Below, piece by piece: positions 12,201-22,868 of a DNA stretch of 64,000 nucleotides; within the stretch, counting starts at the first letter, position 1; each line of letters starts with the position of its first letter. The DNA is from Sanghuangporus weigelae (lineage: Eukaryota > Basidiomycota > Agaricomycetes > Hymenochaetales > Hymenochaetaceae). The notes beneath the pieces are model-generated. The model had not been told where the DNA came from, ran no database searches, and saw nothing but the letters and a program-made list of their open reading frames with translations. Made by a program: the position numbers and the translations under genes. The stretch spans positions 2,294,001 to 2,358,000 of the forward strand of contig CP137318.1 in NCBI GenBank assembly GCA_033182465.1, in the 5' to 3' direction.

Positions 12201-12544
12201 CAGCTGATGCAAGTCGTATGTGACCTTCAAAAATTGAAAGCGCTATTGAGCGATGGCAAATTCACATCAAGCCACATACGTACCTTTGCTCTGAAGGTCT
12301 GAGCAGCGAAAATTTTGGCTAGCAGGGGCATCTCTGGATTGAGCAGCAGGATATTGCACGTTGCCCATGCCTCGTTCTGAGGGCGATCGAATCAGTCGAT
12401 GTTTCGTGGACGCGACCAGGCGAAATTATTTACGGAATGCTGAAACTCCTGAAGCCATGTATTTGCCGTCATAAAGGAGGCCTTATCTGCGGTCGGTTGA
12501 CCCAGAGCCTCGAGAGCTGAAAGAACAGCCTGAACGTCTGCCAT
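9291..12544 (-). CDS. MTR10: importin beta-family receptor MTR10 / transportin-3 type
   Basis: Karyopherin-beta receptor of the Mtr10/TNPO3 group, which imports SR-type RNA-binding proteins. The start (MADVQAVLSALEALGQP) is ATG 12542-12544. Early helices read FQHSNEAWATCNILL-type and AKIFAAQTFRAKVTYDLHQL, the classical N-terminal Crm1/importin-beta-like repeat. Long HEAT-rich exons follow (about 10719-11750, 9936-10364, 9456-9930). Typical motifs include CLRSWVIAGEIVP, FQFWMRLALSIGK and YPSYAAAIRQVV-like. Estimated length is about 930 aa. The last exon (9291-9402) ends in KDRRRVNPIGSD after a 57-nt intron (9403-9459). It is divergent from YTH1, 193 bp apart. Confidence 0.93.
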
Positions 12545-12737
12545 CTTGCCTTGAAGGTAGCGATTGTTAGAGAGAACGAGAAGGGAGAAAGAGAGCGATG
12601 AAGATGAAGTTAAGCAAGGGCAAAGGACGATGACTCTAGCTAGCAGGACTGAGAATACGCCACTGATCAAAGTCACGAGCCTGAAGGCTTAGCATCGGTT
12701 CACATATATCTTGTTCCGTGACGACCACCATCACACA

Positions 12738-13834
12738 ATGCAAGACCCTTTAGCAGGTGCTTCTACCTTGAGAGACATTATTCGACCGCAGTTCCATCAA
12801 GTCAATCTAAGCGCCGAAAATTTCATCAAAAATACAATCGGTCTCAAATTAGACAAAGGTGAGTCCGTTAGTCATCCGCAATCCTTTGCTCTTGCTTTAA
12901 AACAACTCCTTTGAATCCAGATGACCAGATCTGCCGCCTCGCGCTAACCCCAGCAGGATGTCCGTTGGGTCCATTGCATTGCCCTCTACGCCATACGAAT
13001 CCTTCCCCTCAGAATTTTCAGCCTCCGAAGCAACAGTCCTTGCACCCACGAGAACGTGAACGCCTTGCTACAGTCTGTAAGCACTGGCTTCGTGGGCTAT
13101 GCAAGAAGGGTGATGCATGCGAGTTCTTACATGAGTATAATCTGAGGCGCATGCCCGAATGCTGGTGGTATGCGAAATTCGGATATTGTCAGGCAGGCGA
13201 TGAGTGTCTATACGCCCATCCGAAGGAAAGAAAGACTGAATGTCCCGATTACAAAAGAGGGTTCTGCAAACTCGGTTGGTAATTAGTCTAGAAAGAATTA
13301 GAGACGATGTTTAACGTTAATCAGGCCCTTATTGTCCGCGGAAGCATGTCCGTCGTGTTGCTTGCCAAAACTATCTGACTGGCTTCTGTCCTTTAGGGCC
13401 CGAGTGTTCCCGCGGACAGTAAGTGTGGCCAGATTTTCAATCTTGATATTTATGCTCACGCATTTCCAGTCCAAAACCCGATCTGCCAGTTCAGAAGGAT
13501 TACGAACCGCCTTCTCCGCCATCACCAAAAGATCTGGGTCCTCCTCCGCCCGGATACGGAAGATATACTGACTTTGATCGTAATACATCGTTTCAGTCGG
13601 CACCCGTGCCGCAGAGCCATCAAAGTGGCTTTACTGGTGGACCAAGGCGAAATCTCGATGATGTTTTATGTTTCAAGGTGCGTGCCAAATTACATCATTT
13701 GTCTGGTTTCTAGCTCAATAAGTTCCTTGTAGTGCGGTGAGAAAGGACATTACGCAAACCATTGTCGAAATAGGAACGTCCCAGGGTTTCGCGGCGGCAT
13801 GGAGCGGAGAAAATATGGCGGGAACGAGGACTAG
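12738..13834 (+). CDS. YTH1: mRNA 3'-end processing protein YTH1 (CPSF30-like)
   Basis: Polyadenylation-factor subunit that recognises pre-mRNA near the poly(A) signal. Exons 12738-12858, 12921-13274, 13325-13418, 13470-13677 and 13733-13834 give 292 aa. Five CCCH fingers are visible: CRLALTPAGCPLG.HCPLRH, CKHWLRGLCKKGDACEFLH, CWWYAKFGYCQAGDECLYAH, CPDYKRGFCKLGPYCPRKH and CQNYLTGFCPLGPECSRGH. A Pro-rich linker leads to a single CCHC zinc knuckle, CFKCGEKGHYANHC, which the last intron splits after CFK. Finger order and spacing are diagnostic of this family. Confidence 0.96.
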
Positions 13835-14081
13835 AATTTGACCCTAATTCCACGTCTGCATAGTGTGACTTTCTGCAGTAATTGTCCGCCAATGATAATC
13901 GTCATTACATTGCCGTCTTCGATATATGTATGACTTAAATGCTAACCGCTGAACGTCTAGTGTCTAGTTGCTCCATGGTTCAGTCAACCGTTTTGATCTC
14001 ACCCGACATTGAATAACGGAACATTTCTATTCCTCATAGAATAAATAGCAAGGTCCTCACTCACTCTTGCTTAAGACAGAC

Positions 14082-15437
14082 ATGTCTCCTCTACCGACCA
14101 CCTACAAAGCTGGGGAGCCACGAAGTTGAATCTGATACCGTGACTTGTTCAGAGTGTCTTGCCCGGGACCGAACAAAGGTTGGACCGTGGTAGACGTGAA
14201 ACTGAGAGAACTGAAGCCAGATGAGGTCTTCATCAAAGTGAAAGCATCTGGACTTTGCATCTCCGACTGCTTCATACAAAACGGAACATGGTTAGTAACT
14301 GTAGCTCAGTGTCAGAGGATTGAGTTGTTGATTTACTTCACAAGGCCTGTCGATTATCCTCGCATCCCCGGTCACGAAGTAACTGGACGGGTCGTCACCC
14401 TTGGATCTGCTGTTGAACTTAATCGCTTGAAAGTTGGTTCCTTGGTTGGAGTAGGTTGGAGCGGAGGATACTGCAAATCCTGTGCGAGATGTCGCAAAGG
14501 CGACTTCGCTGGATGTATCACAAGTCAGTATAGTGGCTTTACGTTTGACTATGGCCATGGTGAATACATCATATTATACATGTACGCACCAGAAACAGGT
14601 AGGCGTTTCTCCCGATATCTCGCGTACATCCGTTAAGGAGGAGCTTTATACAGATTCCGGAAGAAGCTCTCCAGACTGCTTCCTGCGCAGAGCTTGCTCC
14701 TTTACTTTGCGGAGGCACGACCGTGTACGGTGCAATACGTTCAAGCAATTGGAACCCTGGATATGTTGCAATCGTACAGGGAATAGGTGAGTTTACAGAG
14801 ACTGTTATACGTGCATAGCTCCTTATTTTGCTTTTCTCAGGCGGACTTGGACATTTAGTCATTCAGTTAGAGTTTGTTGTGTCGTCGACTCATGCCACTA
14901 ACTGTTCGGATTACAGTATCCGCCAAGCTCGGCCTCAAAGTGTACGCGGTCTCTTCCGGATCATCGAAGGCAGAATTGGCGCAGTCACTAGGAGCGGTTG
15001 CACATATCGACGCCTCGACAACTGATGCTGTGGCATACTTCCGAGCTCTGGGCGGAGCAAAGCTTGTCTGCACTGCACTGCACTGCACCGCGCGCTAAAC
15101 ACATATCTTCAATTCGACGTGCTATTGGTTGAAACGGAACAATCACGCTCGTCTCTGCGGCTGTGGATGGTAACATTGAGGTGTCAAATCTACTGTTGAA
15201 TATGAACCGTGCCACTCTACGGGTCTTGCGGGGCTGGCTATGAATCTGACGAATGCATTGAATTCTCAGTTCTTGCAGGTAAGTGCACCCGGCAAAGGTC
15301 ACTGACAGGCTCTGACGATGCACATCAGGCGTGAAATCGATGGTCAAGACTTATTCTATTGAGCAATTCGAGGAGGCGTACGAGGATCTGGCCAAGGAAA
15401 ACCACCATTTCATAATGTTATAGTTTTTCCAGAGTAG
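14082..15437 (+). pseudogene. zinc-type alcohol dehydrogenase (MDR) relic
   Basis: Remains of a medium-chain zinc alcohol dehydrogenase. Recognisable parts in order are an N-terminal GroES-like domain (GWTVVDVKLRELKPDEVFIK, PVDYPRIPGHEVTG), the structural-zinc loop (CKSCARCRKGDFAGC) and the Rossmann part (GGLGHLVIQL, then AKLGLKVYAVSSG, LGAVAHIDAST). The end matches LVSAAVDGNIEVSNLL and SIEQFEEAYEDLAK. Disabling changes: four copies of CTGCA at 15069-15090, which shift the frame by 10 nt; an in-frame TGA shortly before NGTITLVS; a frame change near 15225; and a one-base loss in AAGGAAA near 15395 that puts the family ending (NVIVFPE) out of frame. The motif GLCISD has Ile where GVCHSD is usual. 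Splice sites otherwise survive, so decay looks recent. Confidence 0.8.
15069..15090 (+). repeat. CTGCA pentanucleotide repeat, 4 copies, within ADH relic
   Basis: Four tandem CTGCA units followed by CC. In the family frame only two units fit (..VCTAP..). The two extra units add 10 nt and break the reading frame of the alcohol dehydrogenase relic. Confidence 0.85.
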
Positions 15438-15653
15438 TATACATTGTCCGTTGTAAATCCGATTTGAACGTCTATTTGATAACGAGAGGTCCGTAAGGGT
15501 AATAAAGCCAGTGAAAGGATGGTAGAGTGGAACATTCATGGAATACGAAAGCAGTACTTAATCGCTCGCAGACAACTACGCTACAATGAGACAATATAAA
15601 ACAGGATAACACGCATCGAAAAATGGATTCTATAGGAAAAGTTCTAACCAACA

Positions 15654-18621
15654 TCAGGCCATGAAAGAACTCGACGAAGAGTGAGAAGTGGGAGACCGAG
15701 ATATGTCCGTATGAGGCGCAAGCCATCCTGGCAAAACGTTCTGATAAAGCGAAGTCGCTTGTACATGTGCATGGATACCAGACATCCCTAGTGGCGACGG
15801 TTCAATGGTCCCGAAATGCTCCATGGGGGGAGAGGTAGGAAGAGGTGCGCTTGCACCATCTGCGTTCTGGAAAGCACTTTTTGCAGAATGCGGATACAGA
15901 CGCGACGCTGTACCATTGATCGCATATCCGCCGATTTCGAGGGGTCTATCTTGCGATGTTGATCGGACAATCTCAGCCATGAGCGTCCCCAGCAACTTCT
16001 CTTGGCGCGCTGTGAAGAATAAAATTTACTGATTGCGCCTGGGAGACATGCACAATGAACTCACTTCCAATTGGAGATATTGATCCAAAATCTAACATGG
16101 CATGCCTTGAAACCCAGTCAGTCAAGGGACATTGCGGCTCTGACGAGAAGACCAACCTCATTGCATTGATTTCGCCCCAGATGGCGATCTCTTCACTCGG
16201 CTGATTGTTATTAATCATATGCTTGCAGACCTGGATTTTGACAACTGCTGCCAAATACCAACATATCTGGCGAATACAAATTATTGATGTCGTCGCACAG
16301 ATAGGTCTTGAATCACGTACCGTAACAAAAGGGTGAAGCTTTACAATAGGAGGATATGCCGAATAACCAGAGCTAAATACCGTGGCTTTGCTGAAGGCAT
16401 AGTAAGCCTCCAAAATTGCGTTAGCTGCCACAATGCAACGATTTGTCGATAGAGAGTGAGGATCGTTAAAGTCTAAGTATGGATTATGAAGTGTAATTGA
16501 TGCACTTATGCAAATCGTCAGATTTGTTACATCAAGAAGCGAACATATATACTAACGCGTGAGGTATTAGATGCACCATGTATAAATCTGTATCAATTTG
16601 GGATTCAGACATGTTCTGCAGGTAATGCTTATATTCGAGAGGTAGATTCTGCAGAAAGTCAACAGCAACGAGCTTGTCCAGAGTTAGAAAAGAATGGTCT
16701 CTGTAGCGTGGCGTCAATACGATACTTTATTTCATCTGAAAAAAGCGAGATACCGGAGAGGCGAGAAAGCCTCTGATTTTAGCTGTGACTTCAGTTGAAT
16801 TTCCGTATTCAGGTCCGTGACGAGGCCGAAAAGCATGACAGCTTTAATGAAAAGTAGAAAAGAGTCGGTATAGTCTGGAGGATGCGTGATGTAGAAATTT
16901 TCAGTGCGAAGGTTTTGCGGATTGCTAGCAAAGGGCAACTGCAGTGATAACTACTGTAAGCAATCATGCGGTATTCAAAGGATCAAACGAACCTCAGACT
17001 CAAATTCGGTGCGCCTCAGAGGAAGTTCGGTCGCGATATGTTTGTATTCAACTCCGTGGAGCCATCCCCCGACAGATACTATGCGATCCAGTACAACTGA
17101 CATCCACCATGTTCTTCTTCTCATCTCCAGCTCTTTATGGTCTTTGGGAGCAGGTAAATAGGCGCCTGGAGAACCGGCGCCATGAGTCGAGAATGTGCCC
17201 TTATGGTTCAGCCGAAGGGGCACTGCGACGCGAGTCTGAAATCCCGAAAAAATCCAGACCTCAACCCATCTTCCTTCTGTATAGAAATACCACGAAAGGA
17301 TAATGCAGGCTTGGAGTACGTCGAAAATGTGGGCACCGCTGGCCATTGTTCGGTCTATGTATTGCCTAGTTTTTCCGGCATGATAATCTATGAAGTCATG
17401 GAACGAGAAATAATTAAAGTAAGGAACAATCCCTGTTCAATATTTGGCATTCAAATTGACCTGCAAACGTATCTCGGCGGATTCCATCAGGCGTCATATA
17501 GGCCTTTGTTGACGTCCACCGTGAAGCGGAAGCGCACTAAAATGAGATTCATGAGATTCATGACTTCGGAGAGCTCAACAGATCGACGAACAATTGCATG
17601 CAAGATCGCCGAGTGCGGAAACCGATCGTCTTTAGGACTGAGGGCCATAGACACGAGAAAAGTCGGCATGTGTAAAATCCGCGAACCGCACGGGTCATTC
17701 AGAAAGAAGACTTCAATTCTAGGTAAGATCGGGTCACGTCAGTGAGCTTACGCTCTCACACACCACAAGCAATAGTACTGACAATCTTCTCATCTCCGCT
17801 GGATCAGGAAGGTCGGGATTCCAACCAAAGGCAAATAAGCTCAGTATAGACTCTGTGCCTTGGCCGTTTGTGTCCGGAGAAGACGTTTGACTACGGGGCA
17901 AAGAAGAGGGGCTTGTACTTCCGAGCCTGGCTACGTCAAGACCAGCTCTCGGAAGAGTGATATCTGGCCGGTCAAATTGTGGGGGAGCAAGTGAAGACAG
18001 ACGCTTCTCAGCCGGCGAGTGACTCCTTCCGTTTGGAAACTCAGAAGGCGAAGGTGAACTGGCAATTCCGGCTTCTTGAAGCTTGCGTTTCAGTTCAGCT
18101 ACAGATAAAGACAATCAGACGCAAAGCGATGGGCGAATCTTAAGGTGTCCATATACCGATTTGTTCTTCTAGTTGTCGAATCTTCTCGCCTGGATTGATA
18201 GAATCGGCAAGCGTAAGCCCCTCAATGGGATCGTACGAGCACTGAGGCTCCTCAGGATGCCTGTTAAACAAGAGGAGCTGAGCAAGCTGTGCAAACGTGG
18301 CTGAACTGAAAGCTCAGAGCCTGGGAAAACGCACGCATATCCGTCGGGCGGAGGTACAGATATGATACCCTTCCAATGTTTAACGCACTGTCCACAATGT
18401 GGTCTTGCTGCATCACATTTCTGGACATTGCGATAGTAAGCAACAACAAATGGAGGAGAGAGCACACGGGTTAGCTCACGAGCTTCTTCTTCCTACAGGT
18501 CCGGCATGCCTGAGAACGAGCTGTATGTGAGAAAGCGGTGGATGTGGAGCGCAAGGCAATAGAGAGAGTTACATGCCTGATTTCTACGAAGAGTTGGGGT
18601 AGAGCTGGTAGCCCGAGGCAT
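15654..18621 (-). CDS. Zn2Cys6 fungal transcription factor
   Basis: Nuclear regulator with the same plan as the one at 1-2322. I start at ATG 18619-18621 (MPRATSSTPTLRRNQ), which keeps the cluster in frame. The zinc cluster reads ACRTCRKKKL, an intron (18421-18479), then KCDAARPHCGQCVKHWK, with the sixth cysteine in YACVFPGSE. A coiled linker follows (EKIRQLEEQIAELKRKLQEAG), then a Ser/Pro-rich stretch (about 18080-17830). The fungal TF domain shows ACIILSWYFYTEGRWVEVW and ELEMRRRTWWMSVVLDRIVSV. The C-terminus includes EKLLGTLMAEIVRS and ends SSSSSFMA at 15654. Exon borders between 17200 and 15995 were not all resolved. The neighbouring alcohol dehydrogenase relic might once have been a target, but that is only a guess from position. 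Confidence 0.85.
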
Positions 18622-19552
18622 TTTTTGATGAGATGGGACGAGTTGTTAAGAGGCGTAGATGATGATGGCACTGAGATTGAAGTAGTAACTGAGATGATGA
18701 GCGGAGTGCTCGTTAATAAGGCTGTAGCCGGCCGGATACGACCCTAGGGAGGCTATGGTGCGGACGTTCTTCTACTGTCGGCGCGGCATGACAACGCGTG
18801 CAGCATTTGGTAGATCCGGCGTAAGCCGAAATTCAGTATTTATTCCTTCCGCAATTTCATAACATTAACAGTAACGGTTTTTCTTCAGCCCCGCCTCGAC
18901 TCCATCTGAAACGCCGTATTGCTTCACTCGGGCATATATCCGAGAGCTCGGATCTCTTGTATTCTGCCACTTGAATTCTTATCTTCCCCTCAAGTTTACT
19001 TATCTAAATCCGTTCCCCAGAAGATCCTGGAATATCCCGGGCCCGTCTTCTCACCATCCCGGCTCATCTCTTGCAATAACTCAAGACCGGACAACGCTAC
19101 TCATGGGGAAAGAGTATCCTATTCTATCTTCTCTGTGCCTTGTAGACCGTAATAATAACTACACTACCAGAGTCTCAGACAAGAGCGGCATTGATACTGA
19201 CAGTCTGCGTGTTGCTCGGCTGGAGACATATCGACCTTCTCGTTGGTAGGCACTTAATTATGTGTCATAGCTTCTGGGTCGCCCACGTTTTCTTAAGTCA
19301 CGGAGAGTAATGCGACCGAGATGCCCGAGGGACCAGAATCATAGCATCGCGACCAAGTTAGTCATTGGAGTACCAGCTAGGAAACGGAGGCAAATGGCTT
19401 TATCATCTGATAGGTGAGTACAATGGAGCTTCTGTACATTGATAAATCTTGTACGTTATCATGCAACAAGTGAGACAAGTGAGGAAGCAGTCAGCTAGGG
19501 CCTTGAGCATTCGGCGAGTTAGCGGAACTCAAAGCACAGATGAATTCTCAGC
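18622..19552. other. intergenic region, no gene recognised
   Basis: About 930 bp between the Zn2Cys6 gene start and the YjbQ gene end. A plus-strand open frame at 18971-19249 exists but has no family motif or clear start context. The region probably holds the regulator's promoter. Confidence 0.5.
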
Positions 19553-20390
19553 TTACAAAATCGTCGCGACAACCTTGCGAACGTGGTGCAGTTCGCGAAA
19601 TTCAGTCAAGTAGATACCTAGAACAAGTAGGTCAGTTTACGGATGCGTCAAGATGTGCAGGAAGTCTGCTCTCTAACCTTGCCAAGTGCCGAGATTGAGA
19701 CGGCCATCTGTTATTGGAATTTGTAGCGACGTCCCGATGAGAGCAGTCTTCGTATGTGATGAGCTAGATCATGGAAAGTAAATCTAAATCTATTGCCGAG
19801 CAGATAAATCAATTGTCCTTACGAGTCGCTAAAGCACAGAATCAGTTAATCAGATAATGGTTCCTATAAGATTTACTTACTCAGAACCTTCAGCTCGATG
19901 CCTCCAGTTCAATGCCTCAGGAACTATATTATCAAGCGCCATATCCATGTCTTTGGGCATCATGTTCAATAAAATCGCAATCAGAGATCTCAGGCATATG
20001 CGCACCTTTCCGAACATCTTTAGAACGAACGAAAATGTCAGCTACGCAATGCAGATTTTGTACCCGAGGAGATTAGCCCACCAGGATCAAAATTCTCGTT
20101 TATGGCGAGAGCTGCTGATGTATGCTGTCTGTTCAAAACTGGATGAGAACTCTGCTTTGCGAGGCAGGCTCATGCCGAAACATCTACATGAATAGGTAGA
20201 GAATCCCGATCTAGAGATCATGGGAAGATAGTTGATATGATCTAAACATCAGCATCGTAAGTCGATTCAAATAAGAAATGCAGACCTTAACATCTCGTAA
20301 TCCTGCTCGTATATGGAAGATGATCTCGTCTGTAACTAGATGGCAGCCTTTGGAATGTTCTGAAAGCGTAAATTCTCTCTGCCACGGCAT
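19553..20390 (-). CDS. YjbQ / UPF0047 family protein
   Basis: Member of the small YjbQ family, whose bacterial members have been linked to thiamine-phosphate synthase activity; the fungal role is unclear. The start MPWQREFTLSEHSKGCHLVT is the standard N-terminus (ATG 20388-20390). Later exons give IGILYLFI, QHTSAALAINENFDP, DVRK, DMDMALDNIVPE.LNWRH, SHTKTALIGTSLQIPITDGR, LNLGTWQG and IYLTEFRELHHVRKVVATIL before TAA. The conserved His of QHTS, Asn-Glu of INEN and the TWQGIYLTEFR end are present. Total is about 140 aa, the family length. To keep that length, the gene needs a 12-nt exon (20006-20017) and a 6-nt exon (19823-19828). Confidence 0.88.
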
Positions 20391-21076
20391 TGATTGTGAA
20401 GCGACAGTCACGAGTACAGAGTAAAGGAGACTAACGCAGTATGCAGTGAGTGGAAGTTATAGACAAAACGTCATTGGTGTTGCACTATTTATATAACTAT
20501 GGGGCGCGAAACCATCCGAACCGGCTTGTCCCGTCGGACGCCCATACACAGATTCACTCGACATGTGGCAAAAGCTTGGCTAAGAGGTGCAATGAGGCTG
20601 GCTTATTTTCCGTCAAATATCAATGATGCATATTCAAATCTTCATAATTCAGGTCTCCTAATCTAATTGTGTTGCGGACCTTATACATGTGTACCGTACC
20701 GTGACCTAATACAATATAGGAGACTTGATCTAAGTTTTCATCTGATTGAGAAGACTTTCGAACTCAAGCTACTCAAGTCTATAAAACCATAAAATCGATC
20801 AATACTATTAGCGGATTTACTGCGTGTCTTCCATTGGGTCCGCGGATCACCAGCCAGAATTGACGCAACTTATAACAGTAAAACATATCGCCAAAACAAG
20901 GTAAGAGTCGAACTAAGTAAAGATTCGGGGAACATCATAAAATAGATCCGTTCTCGGGACAGCAGACGGTAGAGGCGGAGTCCCGCGACTACAGGGTATC
21001 ACCGACTCTCCATTATAAGGTGAAAAGACGGAAGTATCTCCAAACATCTCAATGCTTCTGTCCATCGACACATGAG
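20391..21076. other. intergenic region, no gene recognised
   Basis: 686 bp between the YjbQ gene start and the end of the TTL-like gene. It is AT-rich. I see no gene, strong repeat or RNA fold; it should hold the YjbQ promoter and the TTL-like 3' UTR. Confidence 0.5.
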
Positions 21077-22611
21077 TTAGTTGCGTAGATTAACTGTTAA
21101 ACATTTTCGGAATGCGCAGGACGATTCAAGTCCGGTACGGCATGGTATTCTGACCTCGCCAAAGCTCTCCCTATTGAAAAATGGTTCGACACAGGTCTTG
21201 CCAATAAGCTCGAAAAGGTCTTCGAGAATCCACTTGAGTCTAGTCCCAGTCATTTCGATTGCTGGTTCCGAGTTGAATTCCAACAATTTCACCAGAAATC
21301 TTCCGCCTATTCTGTTGCACGGGCGATGGCTCACTAGAAAGTCTACGCCATACAACTCGAAGACGTTCGGCAGCGGCTAAAGGATCAACGTATCAGTAAT
21401 GTAGACATCTCGATAATGTTGAGCGAAGTGTCGTACTTGAAAATGGACTGGCATTTGTAACGCTGCCTTGAAAGTCTCTGAAAGTGCATCTGAAATTTGA
21501 TCCATGATCGAAGCCACGTCTTCTTCGGAGAATAAATGATTGGCCTCGAAATTACCTCCGGATAAAATATTGCAACCAATGAGCTCGTGTAGTAAACGAA
21601 CATTCTCCTCGCCCGCGGCTTCTTGTAGACATGTGTTGGTTAGATGAGGTCGAAGATCAGAACACTCTACACTGTCAGATATCTGAGAGGGCTCCTTGTA
21701 TTCCTCCGGGGCAAAAAGAGCAAGGACTCGAGGATACAGGTAGACAGTAAGGGCTCCTGATGCAACACAATAAACGCGGAGGTGAAACTGGAAGACAAAC
21801 GTAATTTTTTCCACTCCATCTTAATGATTTTGATCAGCAAACCTTGCGTCGCTCTAGCCTCCCTTGCAATCGTACTTCAGAATTCTCGTTCATGATAGTT
21901 TGGTTGGGATCTACAAGGACCGGATTTTCCAAATATTCCTAGACGGGAATAAAATCAATACACGAAATGGGAAGGGATTACTGATATAAAAAAAACCTGG
22001 ATGACGAAGTGTCGCAATTGAGAGATAATAACGCCAGTACCTCCATTGACAGAGTCTTTGTCCGCCTCTTCGTCGCTTTCTTCATTTTCGAAGTCTTCAA
22101 AGATTTGCTGAAGTGCTTTCTTGGATTTGAAGAGCCGGATGCCCATCCCTCGATCGGCCATCCCTGGTTTCAGTATCCACCACTTGTCTGCACCCCACTT
22201 CATCTCGTTCTCCAAGTCCCAAAGCTCATCACTCCACAGCTCATCTAGCTCATCGGCATATGAGATTTCGATGTCCCAGGTTCGCGGAACATATTGACTA
22301 AGGGAAGAGTCCGGATGCTTCGTCGTATAGGCGAGGATGCAGCGATGGAGAAAATGCTTCCTGATCAGAGCTTTCCGGATAACGTATGAAGAAGCAAGAA
22401 CAGAAGATGGTCTCGACAGTGTGGCTTCATGGTTGATAGAGTCGTACGTGGCCCACTGGAGAAGGGACCTTTCTGAACAGGGATGATCAGAAGTCGGATC
22501 AGCAGTGATTAGGCGCCAGCCTGACGAAAGTCTTAGTCTGTCCATCGCCCTCAAGACAAGTGCTTCGGTTAAGGGAGCTCCTGGCCAATTTACAAAAATT
22601 TGGACTTCCAT
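21077..22611 (-). CDS. tubulin-tyrosine ligase-like (TTL family) protein
   Basis: ATP-grasp enzyme of the TTL family. Relatives add amino acids to tubulin or other proteins; the fungal substrate is not established. I start at ATG 22609-22611 (MEVQIFVNWPGAPL). The ATP-grasp core is clear: WWILKPGMADRGMGIRLF, then GVIISQLRHFVIQEYLENP (residues split by an intron near 22000), FHLRVYCVASGALTVYLYPR, and the C-terminal LLEFNSEPAIEMTGTRLKWI with the metal-binding E..N pair. It ends in LTVNLRN. Estimated length is about 430 aa. It is divergent from MMM1, with 257 bp between starts. Confidence 0.88.
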
Positions 22612-22868
22612 TAGAGGATCAATACAAAGCAAGCGGTGGATGATCGAAGATCCAAGTTCACAAAAAAAATCTTGTCAGGACCAGTGTCACGTTCGACACG
22701 TGTGTTTGACAACGGTATGGTATGAGCGACGCGTCGACCACCTCTTCCGGGATCCATATACACTCATACTGTACTCAACTATGACCACAAGCGTACACAT
22801 CTGAGTACTCATCGGGCATAACGGCGCAGCCAAACGTACTTGTGTATCCTGCGCTGGTGTTTGCATAT

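Noticed and set aside
18919-19249. Overlapping plus-strand frames of 77 and 92 codons
   Set aside because: No family motif, splice context or convincing start; they are consistent with chance in a regulator promoter.
19857-20195. 112-codon plus-strand open frame
   Set aside because: It is antisense to the YjbQ exons, which carry clear family motifs on the minus strand.
20401-20411. Upstream extension of the YjbQ protein before MPWQ
   Set aside because: The extended frame opens with GTG, not ATG; the family start is MPWQREF at 20390.
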